A DNA stretch of 64,000 nt. Origin: Undaria pinnatifida (Eukaryota; Sar; Phaeophyceae; Laminariales; Alariaceae). Below are positions 43,157 to 54,944 of the stretch, piece after piece; position 1 is the stretch's first letter, and each line of letters opens with the position of its first letter. The translations under genes were made by a program, and so were the position numbers. The notes beneath the pieces are model-generated. The model ran no database searches and was not told the DNA's origin. It worked only from the letters and a program-made list of their open reading frames with translations. The stretch spans positions 2,846,359-2,910,358 of the forward strand of contig JABAKD010000016.1 of the NCBI GenBank assembly GCA_012845835.1, written 5' to 3'.

Positions 43157-45365
43157 ATGGGTACCTAGGATGACGTTTTAGGCTGAGGGCTAACGAGAGA
43201 GCAGAACGCGGCTGACCAGAGCGAAGCGGCGCAACTTAGCCTACTCTGAAAATAGTATAGTAAAGGAACCCTTCACCTCTACGCGCCCTTACAAGTTGAA
43301 AGAACTTGAAAGGGCTGGGCGTGCTCTACAAAGTTTTTCCATCACGGCACGGTGTTCAGGCACGCCGACGAGTCCCAACTCCGCGAGCGCGGGGCATGAG
43401 AAGTCTCTCCCGGGGACGGCTAGCGATCTTCCCCGAAAGGTAGAGAATCGTAAAAAAAGTGCAAATCCCACCCAGCTCCTGGCGTACCACAGGACCACAG
43501 GTGTATCGCTGCACTGCCGTATTGATACTCTGTATGCTGCCGTTATAGATTGGTCTGTACGTGCTGCTCCACTGCTGTTGTACTGCTGTTGTATGTACTG
43601 CTGTGATGATGGGGTGCGACCGTCCAATTCGCTCCGTACCGTCTCTTTCCGATAGACATGTGCCTGCATTTTTATCTCACCGAGTTTGTGTAATCGTACT
43701 CGTTGTCTTACCGAGTTCGGGTCCGAGTCCAACCCGTCGCCTAGCGACACCTTCTTCTTTTTCAGTCAACAGGAGTTGCCTAGCGACACCTCCTTCCTAC
43801 GGGCACTGCAGCTTGCAGCAAAAGTTTTCTTCATCGTACTCCTGTACCGTATGAGTCTCAGTTACGGTATAAGTACCCGTCGACTCGCGGCCGCTATGGA
43901 TTGGTCGGTACGTGCTGCTCCACTGCTGCTGTTGTACTGCTGTTGTACTACTGCTGTGATGGTGGGGTGCGACCGTCCAAGTGGCTCCGTACTGTCTTTT
44001 TGCCCGTAGACATGTGCCTTCATTTTTGTCCTACCGAGTTCGTGTCGTACTCATTGTCTTTCCGAGGTCGGGTCCAAGTCCAACCCCTCGCCTAGCGACA
44101 CCTTCTTTTTTTCCAGTCAACAGGAGTTGCCTAGCGACACCTCCTTCTTACGGGCACTGCAGTTTGCAGCAAAAAAAGTTCTCTCCACCGTACTCCTATT
44201 ACCGTAAGAGTCTCAGTTGCGTGCGGTAAAATAACCCATCGACTCGCGGCAGCTTCTCCTTTCGACTATAGTGTGCTTTTCTAATTTGGCAGTTTTGCGG
44301 TATACCCGTCGACTAGCGGCAGCTTCTTCTCCAGAGTGTTGGGCGGTTCTTCAATTTCGCACACCTCCTTCTCACGGGTACTGCAGTTTGCAGCAAAAGT
44401 TTTCTGCATCGTACTCGTGTACCGTATAAGTCTATATGTCTACGGGCAAAAAGACAGTACGGAGCCACTTGGACGGTCGCACCCCACCATCACAGCAGTA
44501 GTACAACAGCAGTACAACAGCAGTGGAGCAGCACGTACCGACCAATCCATAGCGGCCGCGAGTCGACGGGTACTTATACCGTAACTGAGACTCACACGGT
44601 ACAGGAGTACGATGAAGAAAACTTTTGCTGCAAGCTGCAGTGCCCGTAGGAAGGAGGTGTCGCTAGGCAACTCCTGTTGACTGAAAAAAAAAGAAGGTGT
44701 CGCTAGGCGACGGGTTGGACTCGGACCCGAACTCGGTAAGACAAAGAGTACGATTACACAAACTCGGTGAGATAAAAATGCAGGCACATGTCTATCGGAA
44801 AGAGACGGTACGGAGCGAATTGGACGGTCGCACCCCATCATCACAGCAGTACAACAGCAGTACAACAGCAGTGGAGCAGCACGTACAGACCAATCTATAA
44901 CGGCAGCATACAGAGTATCAATACGACAGTGCAGCGGTACACCTGTGGTCCTGACGGAGAAAGGGAAGGGAGAGAGACGGAGGGGAGGGACAGACATCTT
45001 CTTTGTGTTGCGAAGTCAAACTTTCCCTGCTGTCAACTGCTGCAGTACCAGTTCCGTTCATTTTTTCGCGTCTGCTTGCCTTCGTCTTCAATGCGGTTAA
45101 TGCAACAGAGTGCATTTATTTAATCAATGTTGTTGCCTACTAATATTTTTTTCTTTTTTCAGGAATCACACTAAATTCGGGCGTGATGACGTCCCTGTAC
45201 GTCACCATCAACCACCACAGCGCCACCCTCTTGGTATCCCCCGATACTGTTCAATACCTTACTACAACCATCTCTACTTTCATATATCTCCCACCCTCGC
45301 CCTCAGACCAGGGCGCCTCTACTTCAGGACGGGGCCGCCCTCAGGCGGCCCCGTCCGATCCTTGT
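43157..45365 (+). mobile_element. Array unit 1 (2209 bp)
   Basis: Starts ATGGGTACCTAGG and ends with the GC hairpin at 45327-45356 plus GATCCTTGT. It has a shared 5' module of about 324 bp (43157-43480). Its interior is a palindrome: left arm 43490-44013, loop of about 420 bp, right arm 44436-44957. A 3' module of about 200 bp (45162-45365) is shared with units 2 and 4. It has no coding evidence: the short frames mirror each other across the palindrome. Confidence 0.85.
43490..44957. repeat. 1.47-kb palindrome in array unit 1
   Basis: The right arm is a near-exact reverse complement of the left (for example CCGTCCAATTCGCTCCGTAC against its inverse at 44806-44830). The loop contains a diverged tandem copy of part of the arm (CAGTCAACAGGAGTTGCCTA occurs in both). 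A transcript through it would form a long double-stranded RNA. Confidence 0.9.
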
Positions 45366-46072
45366 ATGGGTACCTAGGATGACGTTTTAGGCTGAGGGCT
45401 AACGAGAGAGCAGAACGCGGCTGACCAGAGCGAAGCGGCGCAACTTAGCCTACTCTGAAAACAGTATAGTAAAGGAACCCTTCACCTCTACGCGCCCTTA
45501 CAAGTTGAAAGAACTTGAAAGGGCTGGGCGTGCTCTACAAAGTTTTTCCATCACGGCACGGTGTTCAGGCACGCCGACGAGTCCCAACTCCGCGAGCGCG
45601 GGGCATGAGAAGTCTCTCCCGGGGACGGCTAGCGATCTTCCCCGAAAGGTAGAGAATCGTAAAAAAAGTGCAAATCCCACCCAGCTCACTGCAGCTTGCA
45701 GCAAAAGTTTTCTTCATCGTACTCCTGTACCGTATGAGTCTCAGTTACGGTATAAGTACCCGTCGACTCGCGGCCGCTATGGATTGGTCGGTACGTGCTG
45801 CTCCACTGCTGTTGTACTGCTGCTGTACTACTGCTGTGATGGTGGGGTGCGACCGTCCAAGTGGCTCCGTACTGTCTTTTTGCCCGTAGAGGTACACAGT
45901 CCCCTGTACGTGACCACAAACCACTACAGCCTCACCCTCTTGGTATCCCCCGATACAGCTCAATATGTAACAACAACCACCTCTACTTTCACATATCTCC
46001 CATCCTCGCCCTCAGACCGGGGCGCCTCTACTGGATGACGGGGCCGCCGTTGAGGCGGCCCCGTCCGCTTGT
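45366..46072 (+). mobile_element. Array unit 2 (707 bp, interior deleted)
   Basis: It has the same 5' module (45366-45687), then only about 200 bp of arm sequence (CTGCAGCTTGCAGCAAAAGT onward), then the 3' module. It ends with hairpin GACGGGGCCGCC-GTTGA-GGCGGCCCCGTC (46037-46065) and CGCTTGT. Confidence 0.85.
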
Positions 46073-47782
46073 GGGTACCTAGGATGACGTTTTAGGCTGA
46101 GCGCTAACGAGAGAGCAGAACGCGGCTGACCAGAGCGAAGCGGCGCAACTTAGCCTACTCTGAAAATAGTATAGTAAAGGAACCCTTCACCTCTACGCGC
46201 CCTTACAAGTTGAAAGAACTTGAAAGGGCTGGGCGTGCTCTACAAAGTTTTTCCATCACGGCACGGTGTTCAGGCACGCCGACGAGTCCCAACTCCGCGA
46301 GCGCGGGGCATGAGAAGTCTCTCCCGGGGACGGCTCGCGCTCTCCCCTGGAAGCTGGAGAATCGTAAGAAAGTGCAAATCCCACCCAGCTCCTGCCGTAC
46401 TGCTGTGTGCTGCCGTTGTGGATTGGTCGGTACGTACTGCTCCACTGCTGTTGTACTGCTGTGGTAGTGCCGCCGCTGCTGCTGCTGCTGCTGCTGCTAC
46501 TACAGCTGCTGCTCCTGCTGCTGCTCCTGATGCTGACTACTGCGTTTGTTTCTTAAAATAAAAAATCGACTTTCTGTGGTCATGACCTCGCCTAGCCTGT
46601 GCCAGTGCTGTGTGTGCTCCTCCTCCTGCCGGATGGCCGCTGCTGTAGACAGTACTGTAGACACTACAGCTGCTGTGCCGCAATTCCTTGCTGGGCTATC
46701 GCCCGCCTCTGCGCCCGCCGCCGCCGCTGCTGCTGCTACTGCTGTGTGTTGCTGCTGCTGGTGCTGCTTTCACTCTCTTCTGTGCATGTTCCAAAACTTT
46801 TCCGCCTTTTCTTGTGTTGTTTTTATAACCATGTACCACGCAGCTTGCAAAGTTGAGTTTCAACCATTCAATCGGTCGTACTCAGAGCTGATGTTTTACA
46901 CATTCATTTATAGAATCATGTTTTTTTGTGAAGTGTAGCTGCTGTGCTGCTGCTGCCGCTGCTGTTGGTGTCTCCGGTGAGTACGTTTCGAATAATGAAA
47001 AATCAGCTGTCTGCGGTCTTGAGCTCGCGGAGCCAGTGTGTGTGCCCCCTCCCCCTTGCCAGACGACTGCTACTGTAGACACTACTGCTGCTGTGCCGCA
47101 CTTCCTCGATGGGCCATCGGCCACCTCTACCCCCGCCGCTGCTGCTGCTAAAAGAAATGAATGGTCTGCCTTCCGGCGTAGATTTGCATTTTTCGCGTAC
47201 CTTGGTGCCATGGACTTGGTCTGATTGCTCTAATGAACGTTGTGTTTCTTTCCTGCAGTTAAGTTGGTCTGATAATGAACGTTGTGTTTCTTTCCTGCAG
47301 TTGCGATAGGATTTTTCCACTTGATAAACATACGGAATTCGTCTCCCATTCTTCAGCGCTCGCGGCGCATGCCATGCCGTCCGAATCCTTCTCCGGATTC
47401 AGCCAAGGTCTGGCTACTACCTTTGCCAATTGAGCTTTCCTTATATATTACGTTTCAGCCACGGTTTATTTATTTTTTCAACCGCTGTTTTCTTTCTATT
47501 TTTTTCCCGTCTATTTCTCGCCTATCCACAACCTCCTTATTTGGGTTTTGTTTCGTATTTTCAATTCCTCTATGCAGTGCACCGACACCTACCTTCACAA
47601 ACGCTGCGCGCAAAACCACTCCCGACAAAACCCACCATTTTTAATGACATATGTTTCAAATACATGTAGCACCTCAACCTCTTGGTACCGTCCATTACCT
47701 TCCCCTTCTCTCAGTCACATCCTTTTTGCGCAACTGTTTCGGAGGGCGGGGCCGCCGATAGGCGACCCCGCCCAATCCTTGT
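46073..47782 (+). mobile_element. Array unit 3 (1710 bp, different interior)
   Basis: The 5' module (46073-46392) carries several substitutions near its end. The interior is unrelated to units 1 and 4, CTG/GCC-rich, and contains a ~400-bp internal duplication (46610-46740 against 47020-47150). A CAGCTTGC hairpin copy lies at 46841. It ends with hairpin GGGCGGGGCCGCC-GATA-GGCGACCCCGCCC (47744-47773) and AATCCTTGT. Ala- or Cys-rich frames here are repeat artefacts. Confidence 0.8.
47232..47300 (+). repeat. Tandem duplicated 3' splice-site-like sequence
   Basis: AATGAACGTTGTGTTTCTTT followed by CCTGCAG occurs at 47232-47258 and 47274-47300, a 42-bp period. Each copy looks like a pyrimidine tract plus AG acceptor. 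Confidence 0.6.
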
Positions 47783-49991
47783 ATGGGTACCTAGGATGAC
47801 GTTTTAGGCTGAGGGCTAACGAGAGAGCAGAACGCGGCTGACCAGAGCGAAGCGGCGAAACTTAGCCTACTCTGAAAATAGTATAGTAAAGGAACCCTTC
47901 ACCTCTACGCGCCCTTACAAGTTGAAAGAACTTGAAAGGGCTGGGCGTGCTCTACAAAGTTTTTCCATCACGGCACGGTGTTCAGGCACGCCGACGAGTC
48001 CCAACTCCGCGAGCGCGGGGCATGAGAAGTCTCTCCCGGGGACGGCTAGCGATCTTCCCCGAAAGGTAGAGAATCGTAAAAAAAGTGCAAATCCCACCCA
48101 GCTCCTGGCGTACCACAGGACCACAGGTGTACCGCTGCACTGCCGTATTGATACTCTGTATGCTGCCGTTATAGATTGGTCTGTACGTGCTGCTCCACTG
48201 CTGTTGTACTGCTGTTGTATGTACTGCTGTGATGATGGGGTGCGACCGTCCAATTCGCTCCGTACCGTCTCTTTCCGATAGACATGTGCCTGCATTTTTA
48301 TCTCACCGAGTTTGTGTAATCGTACTCGTTGTCTTACCGAGTTCGGGTCCGAGTCCAACCCGTCGCCTAGCGACACCTTCTTCTTTTTCAGTCAACAGGA
48401 GTTGCCTAGCGACACCTCCTTCCTACGGGCACTGCAGCTTGCAGCAAAAGTTTTCTTCATCGTACTCCTGTACCGTATGAGTCTCAGTTACGGTATAAGT
48501 ACCCGTCGACTCGCGGCCGCTATGGATTGGTCGGTACGTGCTGCTCCACTGCTGCTGTTGTACTGCTGTTGTACTACTGCTGTGATGGTGGGGTGCGACC
48601 GTCCAAGTGGCTCCGTACTGTCTTTTTGCCCGTAGACATGTGCCTTCATTTTTGTCCTACCGAGTTCGTGTCGTACTCATTGTCTTTCCGAGGTCGGGTC
48701 CAAGTCCAACCCCTCGCCTAGCGACACCTTCTTTTTTTCCAGTCAACAGGAGTTGCCTAGCGACACCTCCTTCTTACGGGCACTGCAGTTTGCAGCAAAA
48801 AAAGTTCTCTCCACCGTACTCCTATTACCGTAAGAGTCTCAGTTGCGTGCGGTAAAATAACCCATCGACTCGCGGCAGCTTCTCCTTTCGACTATAGTGT
48901 GCTTTTCTAATTTGGCAGTTTTGCGGTATACCCGTCGACTAGCGGCAGCTTCTTCTCCAGAGTGTTGGGCGGTTCTTCAATTTCGCACACCTCCTTCTCA
49001 CGGGTACTGCAGTTTGCAGCAAAAGTTTTCTGCATCGTACTCGTGTACCGTATAAGTCTATATGTCTACGGGCAAAAAGACAGTACGGAGCCACTTGGAC
49101 GGTCGCACCCCACCATCACAGCAGTAGTACAACAGCAGTACAACAGCAGTGGAGCAGCACGTACCGACCAATCCATAGCGGCCGCGAGTCGACGGGTACT
49201 TATACCGTAACTGAGACTCACACGGTACAGGAGTACGATGAAGAAAACTTTTGCTGCAAGCTGCAGTGCCCGTAGGAAGGAGGTGTCGCTAGGCAACTCC
49301 TGTTGACTGAAAAAAAAAGAAGGTGTCGCTAGGCGACGGGTTGGACTCGGACCCGAACTCGGTAAGACAAAGAGTACGATTACACAAACTCGGTGAGATA
49401 AAAATGCAGGCACATGTCTATCGGAAAGAGACGGTACGGAGCGAATTGGACGGTCGCACCCCATCATCACAGCAGTACAACAGCAGTACAACAGCAGTGG
49501 AGCAGCACGTACAGACCAATCTATAACGGCAGCATACAGAGTATCAATACGACAGTGCAGCGGTACACCTGTGGTCCTGACGGAGAAAGGGAAGGGAGAG
49601 AGACGGAGGGGAGGGACAGACATCTTCTTTGTGTTGCGAAGTCAAACTTTCCCTGCTGTCAACTGCTGCAGTACCAGTTCCGTTCATTTTTTCGCGTCTG
49701 CTTGCCTTCGTCTTCAATGCGGTTAATGCAACAGAGTGCATTTATTTAATCAATGTTGTTGCCTACTAATATTTTTTTCTTTTTTCAGGAATCACACTAA
49801 ATTCGGGCGTGATGACGTCCCTGTACGTCACCATCAACCACCACAGCGCCACCCTCTTGGTATCCCCCGATACTGTTCAATACCTTACTACAACCATCTC
49901 TACTTTCATATATCTCCCACCCTCGCCCTCAGACCAGGGCGCCTCTACTTCAGGACGGGGCCGCCCTCAGGCGGCCCCGTCCGATCCTTGT
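47783..49991 (+). mobile_element. Array unit 4 (2209 bp), near-identical to unit 1
   Basis: It has the same length as unit 1 and differs at only a few bases that I noticed (for example GCGGCGAAACTT in place of GCGGCGCAACTT). Palindrome arms are at 48116-48639 and 49062-49583. The terminal hairpin is at 49953-49982, followed by GATCCTTGT and AT-rich flank (TGAATTTAATTATT). Confidence 0.85.
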
Positions 49992-50029
49992 TGAATTTAA
50001 TTATTATATTTTTCACAGATACCATACAT

Positions 50030-50055
50030 AGCTGTCGCTAAAACGAGCGACAGCT
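50030..50055. repeat. Perfect 10-bp hairpin AGCTGTCGCT/AGCGACAGCT
   Basis: A 6-nt loop (AAAACG) separates exact arms, 40 bp beyond the end of the array. It is not followed by a T run. Confidence 0.75.
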
Positions 50056-50284
50056 GATAGATGTAACTGTCGTCAGACGTGTGCGTCCACGGGCCATAGT
50101 GTCTGACTGTCGCCCTTCTGGTGTTGGCGCACGGACCGAGTTTGGGTCAATCGCCCCCAACGGACGTCTCTCCATGATGACTTACTCTCACCACGAGACA
50201 GCAGTAGATACACTCAGCGGACACACCCCTAGCGCGCACACACTCTCCATGCCCGCTCTCCGCTGGCCACTCGTATTGTCGCCC

Positions 50285-50530
50285 GCTGCGCCCGTTGTCT
50301 GTGTGCTGCCCGCCGTGTGAGCGCTGTGTGCCGGCTGTGTGAGCGGTGTGTGCTGCTGTTTTTGCCTGTGTGGTCTGCTGTGTGTGTCGATCGAAGACAC
50401 GCACGTGCAAACTATTGGCCACTACGCCCGTTGTCTGTGTGCTGCCCGCTGTGTGAGCGCTGTGTGCCGGCTGTGTGAGCGGTGTGTGCTGCTGTTTTTT
50501 GCCCGTGTGGTCTGCTGTGTGTGTTTTGTT
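50285..50530. repeat. ~140-bp tandem duplication (GTGTG-rich)
   Basis: CCGTTGTCTGTGTGCTGCCC followed by GTGTGAGCGCTGTGTGCCGG occurs at about 50290 and 50430. Confidence 0.75.
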
Positions 50531-51474
50531 GCTCCGTTGTGGTCTGCCTCCACCTGCAGTCTAGAATCAAATGATCCCACACTAAAATCAAGTTTAGTCG
50601 AAGACACGCACGCAAACTATTTTTTTTTCATGGGAGCCTATATTGCGAGGCCCAGGTGTAGATTAGAAACTCGCTTCGCTCGAATAATATATACCAGGTA
50701 CTCTGTAGACTACATGTTTTTTTTGTTCTCCATTATAGTATTAATAGTCAATGTTGGGTATTTTTACTTTAGGTGGGGAATTTTGAGCTAGATCTAAAAT
50801 CATACTGGAGTATCTATTTTATAAATTCATTACTGTGGTTTCCACTGTAGACTACTGCTCTATCGTATGTATGGTAGGTGGTTTATTTTGTTTTTCTCTG
50901 CTTTAATTCACGCATTATATAACAATTCCGCGCACAGACTGACTAAAATCACCCTGTTGACCCTGGTAGTCTACACTGTTACAATGTAGTTGTAAGGGGA
51001 GTCGCCGACCTATATCCTTAATGAGGACACACAACTCGTAATGCGCGCGACCGGAGTATCACACACAGCTTGCAAAGATGAGTTTCGACGAAATCTTCGA
51101 TGTAACAGCTGGAGTGTATTTTCATTTTCTATGATAACAGTATTTTCAGGACGTCAGCTGTGAGTTCGACGAATTTCGGGTCAATACTCATCTTTACAAG
51201 CTGCGTTGTTGCTACTTCTTGTAATATACTATCTGGTTGAGTTTTTTATTGGGAGGGGTCCTACTTTTTAAACTATGTAGTCTATGTGTGTTTTTTTTGT
51301 TGTTCTCCATTATAATTAGTGTTGACATTTTTAGTATAGATAGGTGGGGAATTTGTACGGAGCGAATATCCGCCTTTGAATATGTTACGGAGCGGGGCGG
51401 TTTTTTTCGAGTGTGTTGCGGAGCGGATTGTTGGCTTATTATGCCTGTGCACAAGTCCGATGTATGATGTGTAT

Positions 51475-51640
51475 GACTGCATATAAATATACTGATATGA
51501 TTGGCCGTCCCAATCTTCGATATATACGATGTATATTTGATAAAGTGACTGATGAAGTAACAAATATACTGATATGATTGGCCGTCCCAATCTTCGATAT
51601 ATACGATGTACACTTGATAAAGTGACTGGTGAAGTAACGT
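51475..51640. repeat. ~83-bp tandem duplication
   Basis: AATATACTGATATGATTGGC, then CGTCCCAATCTTCGATATATAC, occurs twice, with diverged relatives near 35655-35720. Confidence 0.8.
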
Positions 51641-51939
51641 ATGTGAGCGCGGGTACACAAGGGCCCCTTTCAAAACACTGACGATTTGCGCTTCTCCCCC
51701 TCGTGCTCAAAGGTGGTGACATTGAATGACCACATCATCTTTCTTATAATTAGCGATGTCAGAGCCCCACACCGTCACGGTAAAATCGTGGTAATGACAT
51801 GGTTGTACCTATCAACTGAAATATTCTGTCTTGCGATCCATCATGTACAATAACAAATTATGAAGCTATTAATGTGTTGGAATAATAAACAATACCAGGC
51901 AGGTGATACAAAGATATGAGTTATTGCTATAACCGTCAG

Positions 51940-53205
51940 ATTTGTCCCCTACAAGGATTTATAGTTTCCGCGCACATACTTAAGTGCCCCCCCCCCCCCC
52001 CCCCCGGATCCCTCTTGTCCGAACACCCCACCTAAAATCAAAATCTGCCAGAGTAGTAAACACTACCAGCCAGCTGATTGATATCACCTCATCATCTTTC
52101 TAGCCATCCATGCCGTAGCTTCAATTCATTTCCGACCCCCCCCCCCCTTTTTTTTCCCCCGTTCCCTCTTGTTCAAACGACCCACCTAAAATCGAAATCG
52201 GCCAGAGTATTAAACACTTCTGCGCAATTGATACCACGTCATTGTCTTTCTAACCATCCATGACGCAGCTTTAATCCCCTCCCCTCCCCCCCAACACCCC
52301 CTCCTTCCCCACCACCCGCACGATCGCCTAGACCTAGCACCACGCGAACAGCTAGCCCCTACATATATGCGACCTAAACCTGTTAAAACCCCTTCTCCCC
52401 CCCCCCAAAAGCACCCCCCCCCCCTTCCCCCCCCCGCCTCCTCCCGTTTTTTTTCCCTGCTCCCTCTTGCTCAAACGCCCCACCTAACATCGAAATCACC
52501 TCCTTAACTTTCCAGAGCCATCCATGCCGCTGCTCCAATTCACCCCCCCCCCCCCCCCCCCCCAACGCCCCCTCCTTCCCCGCCATCCGCACCATCGCCT
52601 AGACCTAGCACCACGCGTATAGAAAACCCCTACATCTATGCTACCTAAAGCTGTTTAAAACCCTTTTGCCCCAACCCCCCCTTCCGCCCCGTCACCCACC
52701 CCCTCAAACACTCCGCCCTCTCCTCAGTGGTTGTACGACTTACGGGATATACATAATAAACTGGTGCTTTCCTTCCAAAACCGTCAGATTTATCCCCTTG
52801 AAGGATTTATAGTTTCCACGCACAGATTGAGTTGCCCCGCCCATCCCCCCCCCCGCCCCGCTCCCTCTTGTTAACACCCAGGCCCCCACGCCCTTAAAAA
52901 CTCCGCCCTCCCCTCACCAGATATACGACTTACAGGATACACTTGATATACTGATGCATTTCCTTCCACAGCTGTCAGATTTTGTCCCCCTCAGAAACGG
53001 GTTTTATAGTTTCCGCGCACAGACTGACTAACATCACCCTGTTGACCCTGATAGCTACACTGTAGTTCCTAGGGAAGTCGCCGACCTATATCCTTAATGA
53101 GGATACACAACCCGTAATACGCGCGATCGGAGTATCACACACAGCTTGCAAAGATGAGTTTCGACAAAATGTTCGATCTCGCAGCTGGAGTGTATTCTTA
53201 TTTTT
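51940..53205. repeat. Poly-C-rich repeat block, copy 2
   Basis: Matches 36140-37525 in content and order, including TTTATAGTTTCCGCGCAC, C homopolymers (51987-52005, 52543-52563), the leader ATCCTTAATGAGGA and the CAGCTTGC hairpin (53142-53187). A third partial copy of its right end is at 50929-51130. Confidence 0.8.
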
Positions 53206-53387
53206 GAAATCTATGTTCGAGTTGAGCCCCCTTTGGCTCAGTGCATATTCAGTGCATATTCAGCGCATATTCAGTGCGTGTTCAGTGCATGTTAAGAGTG
53301 GTCTCCGGGACTCCAGTACTTAAATACATACCGAGTATTTTCTATTTTCTTCTCTTCTCCTCCGCCTGATGGTCCCTCGTCGGATAC

Positions 53388-53765
53388 TGCTAAGGTATTA
53401 GTGGGGTATTAGTCCGCTTGACCACTTGCAAAAGGTCAACCAATAGCTTACCCACACGAAGCTTGTAACACTCTTTCCCCCCCCGGAAACGGCGGGATAC
53501 CCGGTCGGCCGGATAATGCAGGCGGACCTGTCATTATCCAAGCCGTTTCATTTCCTGGGTATACCGGGGAGAGTATTTTTTCAAGTTCGACATGGGGAAA
53601 GTCTGACAAAGTTTAGTATGGTGGATGTGGGACCCGAACCCACGTCCCAAAAAACCCGTGGTCCTGCCGACGGCGCCATTTTTTTTAGGTATTAGTAGGG
53701 TATTAGTCCGTTTGACCATTTGCAAAAGGTTAACCAATGGCTTACCCAAACTAAGCCTTATAACA
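53388..53765 (-). mobile_element. TRIM with tRNA-like leader, copy C
   Basis: On the minus strand: LTR (53765-53684), leader with TGGCGCCGTCGGCAGG, the T-arm-like GTGGGTTCGGGTCCCAC and CATCCACCA, an interior, purine tract GGGGGGGGAAAGAG, then an LTR ending TTAGCA (53470-53388). Total length (378 bp) agrees with copy A. Confidence 0.8.
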
Positions 53766-53819
53766 GTACCGAGAGCAATCTCCCCGTGATCCACCCTACG
53801 CCGGGCATAAAGATAGTCG

Positions 53820-53925
53820 ATTACGGATATCCGCTCGCGGGGAAATCAAGGATTGTCACGGAGCCGATATCCGCCGCTACAAATGTCGCGGGTTATTGTG
53901 GAGCGGATATCCGTCGCACGTTTTT
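53820..53925. repeat. GGAGCGGATATCCG palindrome cluster
   Basis: CGGATATCCG-centred copies are at about 53825, 53861 and 53904; a relative is at 51358. Confidence 0.6.
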
Positions 53926-54344
53926 TTTCACGGAGCGGTTGATCTCACTCCGTCGAGCAAACCGCACCAAATCGCGGCATTTCCCCACGGTGCACGGTAG
54001 CAAGTATCCATTGAATTGATACGGTTAACCGTAAAAATGATACGGACACCCGCGAGTAAATACCAATAAGTACGAAAGGATGTTGTTCTCACATTAACTC
54101 GCATAATCAAGTCCGTGGTCACAGGAAAGACAGGCTCCAGTCACTTTGGAGCTAAGGCCACATCTTATACAGTCGGATTCCGCCAGTCGAAAACGGCCCT
54201 TTTCGACTGGACTTTTTTTCGACTGGAGTCTTCTGGTCCTTCTTATCGTCAGCCGAGTCGATTTTATAGTTTTTGTGCTCTTCCTAGAAGCGGTTGGTGT
54301 GAAGGAGTACTGCTGTACAGCAGTCGAAATCGGTTGGCAGCTCT

Positions 54345-54944
54345 GTGCTTCGCGCTCTCTCCGCGAGCAACGGCTCGACGAACCCTCGTCCCAGCGAGTT
54401 GGTGGCTTTGGGCTTAGCCGAAGGCCGCCAAAGCTACGTTCGCGGAGTTGCACTCAGCCGAGAGCCGCCAAAGCTACAGCAGGCGCAGCCGTTCGTTGTT
54501 GGCAGCATGGGATCGATCCACGCGCTGCTGCGATCGTTTGATACACGCTGCTGGCGAGCAAAACTAGGAATGCGCCACGCTGACTTGCTGCGAGAAACAA
54601 CAGCAGTGATAGCCACGCCAGCGTCAGCGCCTTGCATGCATGTCTGTGGAAATTTTCTCACAAAAAATGGAAGACCTGACCTGCCTGTGTTCAGCATTAA
54701 GCAGAAGCTAGCGAAAAAACTTGATGCTAGACTGAAACCAAGTCGTTTGAAGGAAATAACGTATCTTCCTCATTTTCACGCACAAAATTCCAAATGTCCA
54801 CGTCGTTTTCAAGAGATAGACCCTGACATTTTGCACACGTGTTCTACATGCCCATCCCGAGGTCTGACCTCCGTTTTTTTTTTTTCTTCTTTTTCGCCGA
54901 AAATGTGTGGGCTAAGGTGGTCCACATTTTCCAAAAAATATTAA
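54345..54944 (+). CDS. Hypothetical protein, 199 codons
   Basis: I do not recognise it. The middle (MHVCGNFLTKNGRPDLPVFS, KQKLAKKLDARLKPSRLKEI, FHAQNSKCPRRFQEIDPDIL) has balanced, protein-like composition. The first 60 residues overlap a short duplicated stretch (GCCGCCAAAGCTAC twice) and the last 30 are low-complexity. It could be a host exon or an unidentified mobile-element fragment. No neighbouring gene gives context. Confidence 0.3.
   Translation: MLRALSASNGSTNPRPSELVALGLAEGRQSYVRGVALSREPPKLQQAQPFVVGSMGSIHALLRSFDTRCWRAKLGMRHADLLRETTAVIATPASAPCMHVCGNFLTKNGRPDLPVFSIKQKLAKKLDARLKPSRLKEITYLPHFHAQNSKCPRRFQEIDPDILHTCSTCPSRGLTSVFFFSSFSPKMCGLRWSTFSKKY

Noticed and set aside
43365-43410. Hammerhead ribozyme in the 5' module (GCCGACGAGTCCC resembles CTGANGA)
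   Set aside because: The required U is C and no GAAA core follows the helix at the right place, so the catalytic core is not present.
43289-49623. Paired frames of 80-185 codons repeated on both strands
   Set aside because: They mirror each other across palindromes and between duplicated units. Differences between copies of the 3' module mostly change amino acids, so there is no coding constraint.
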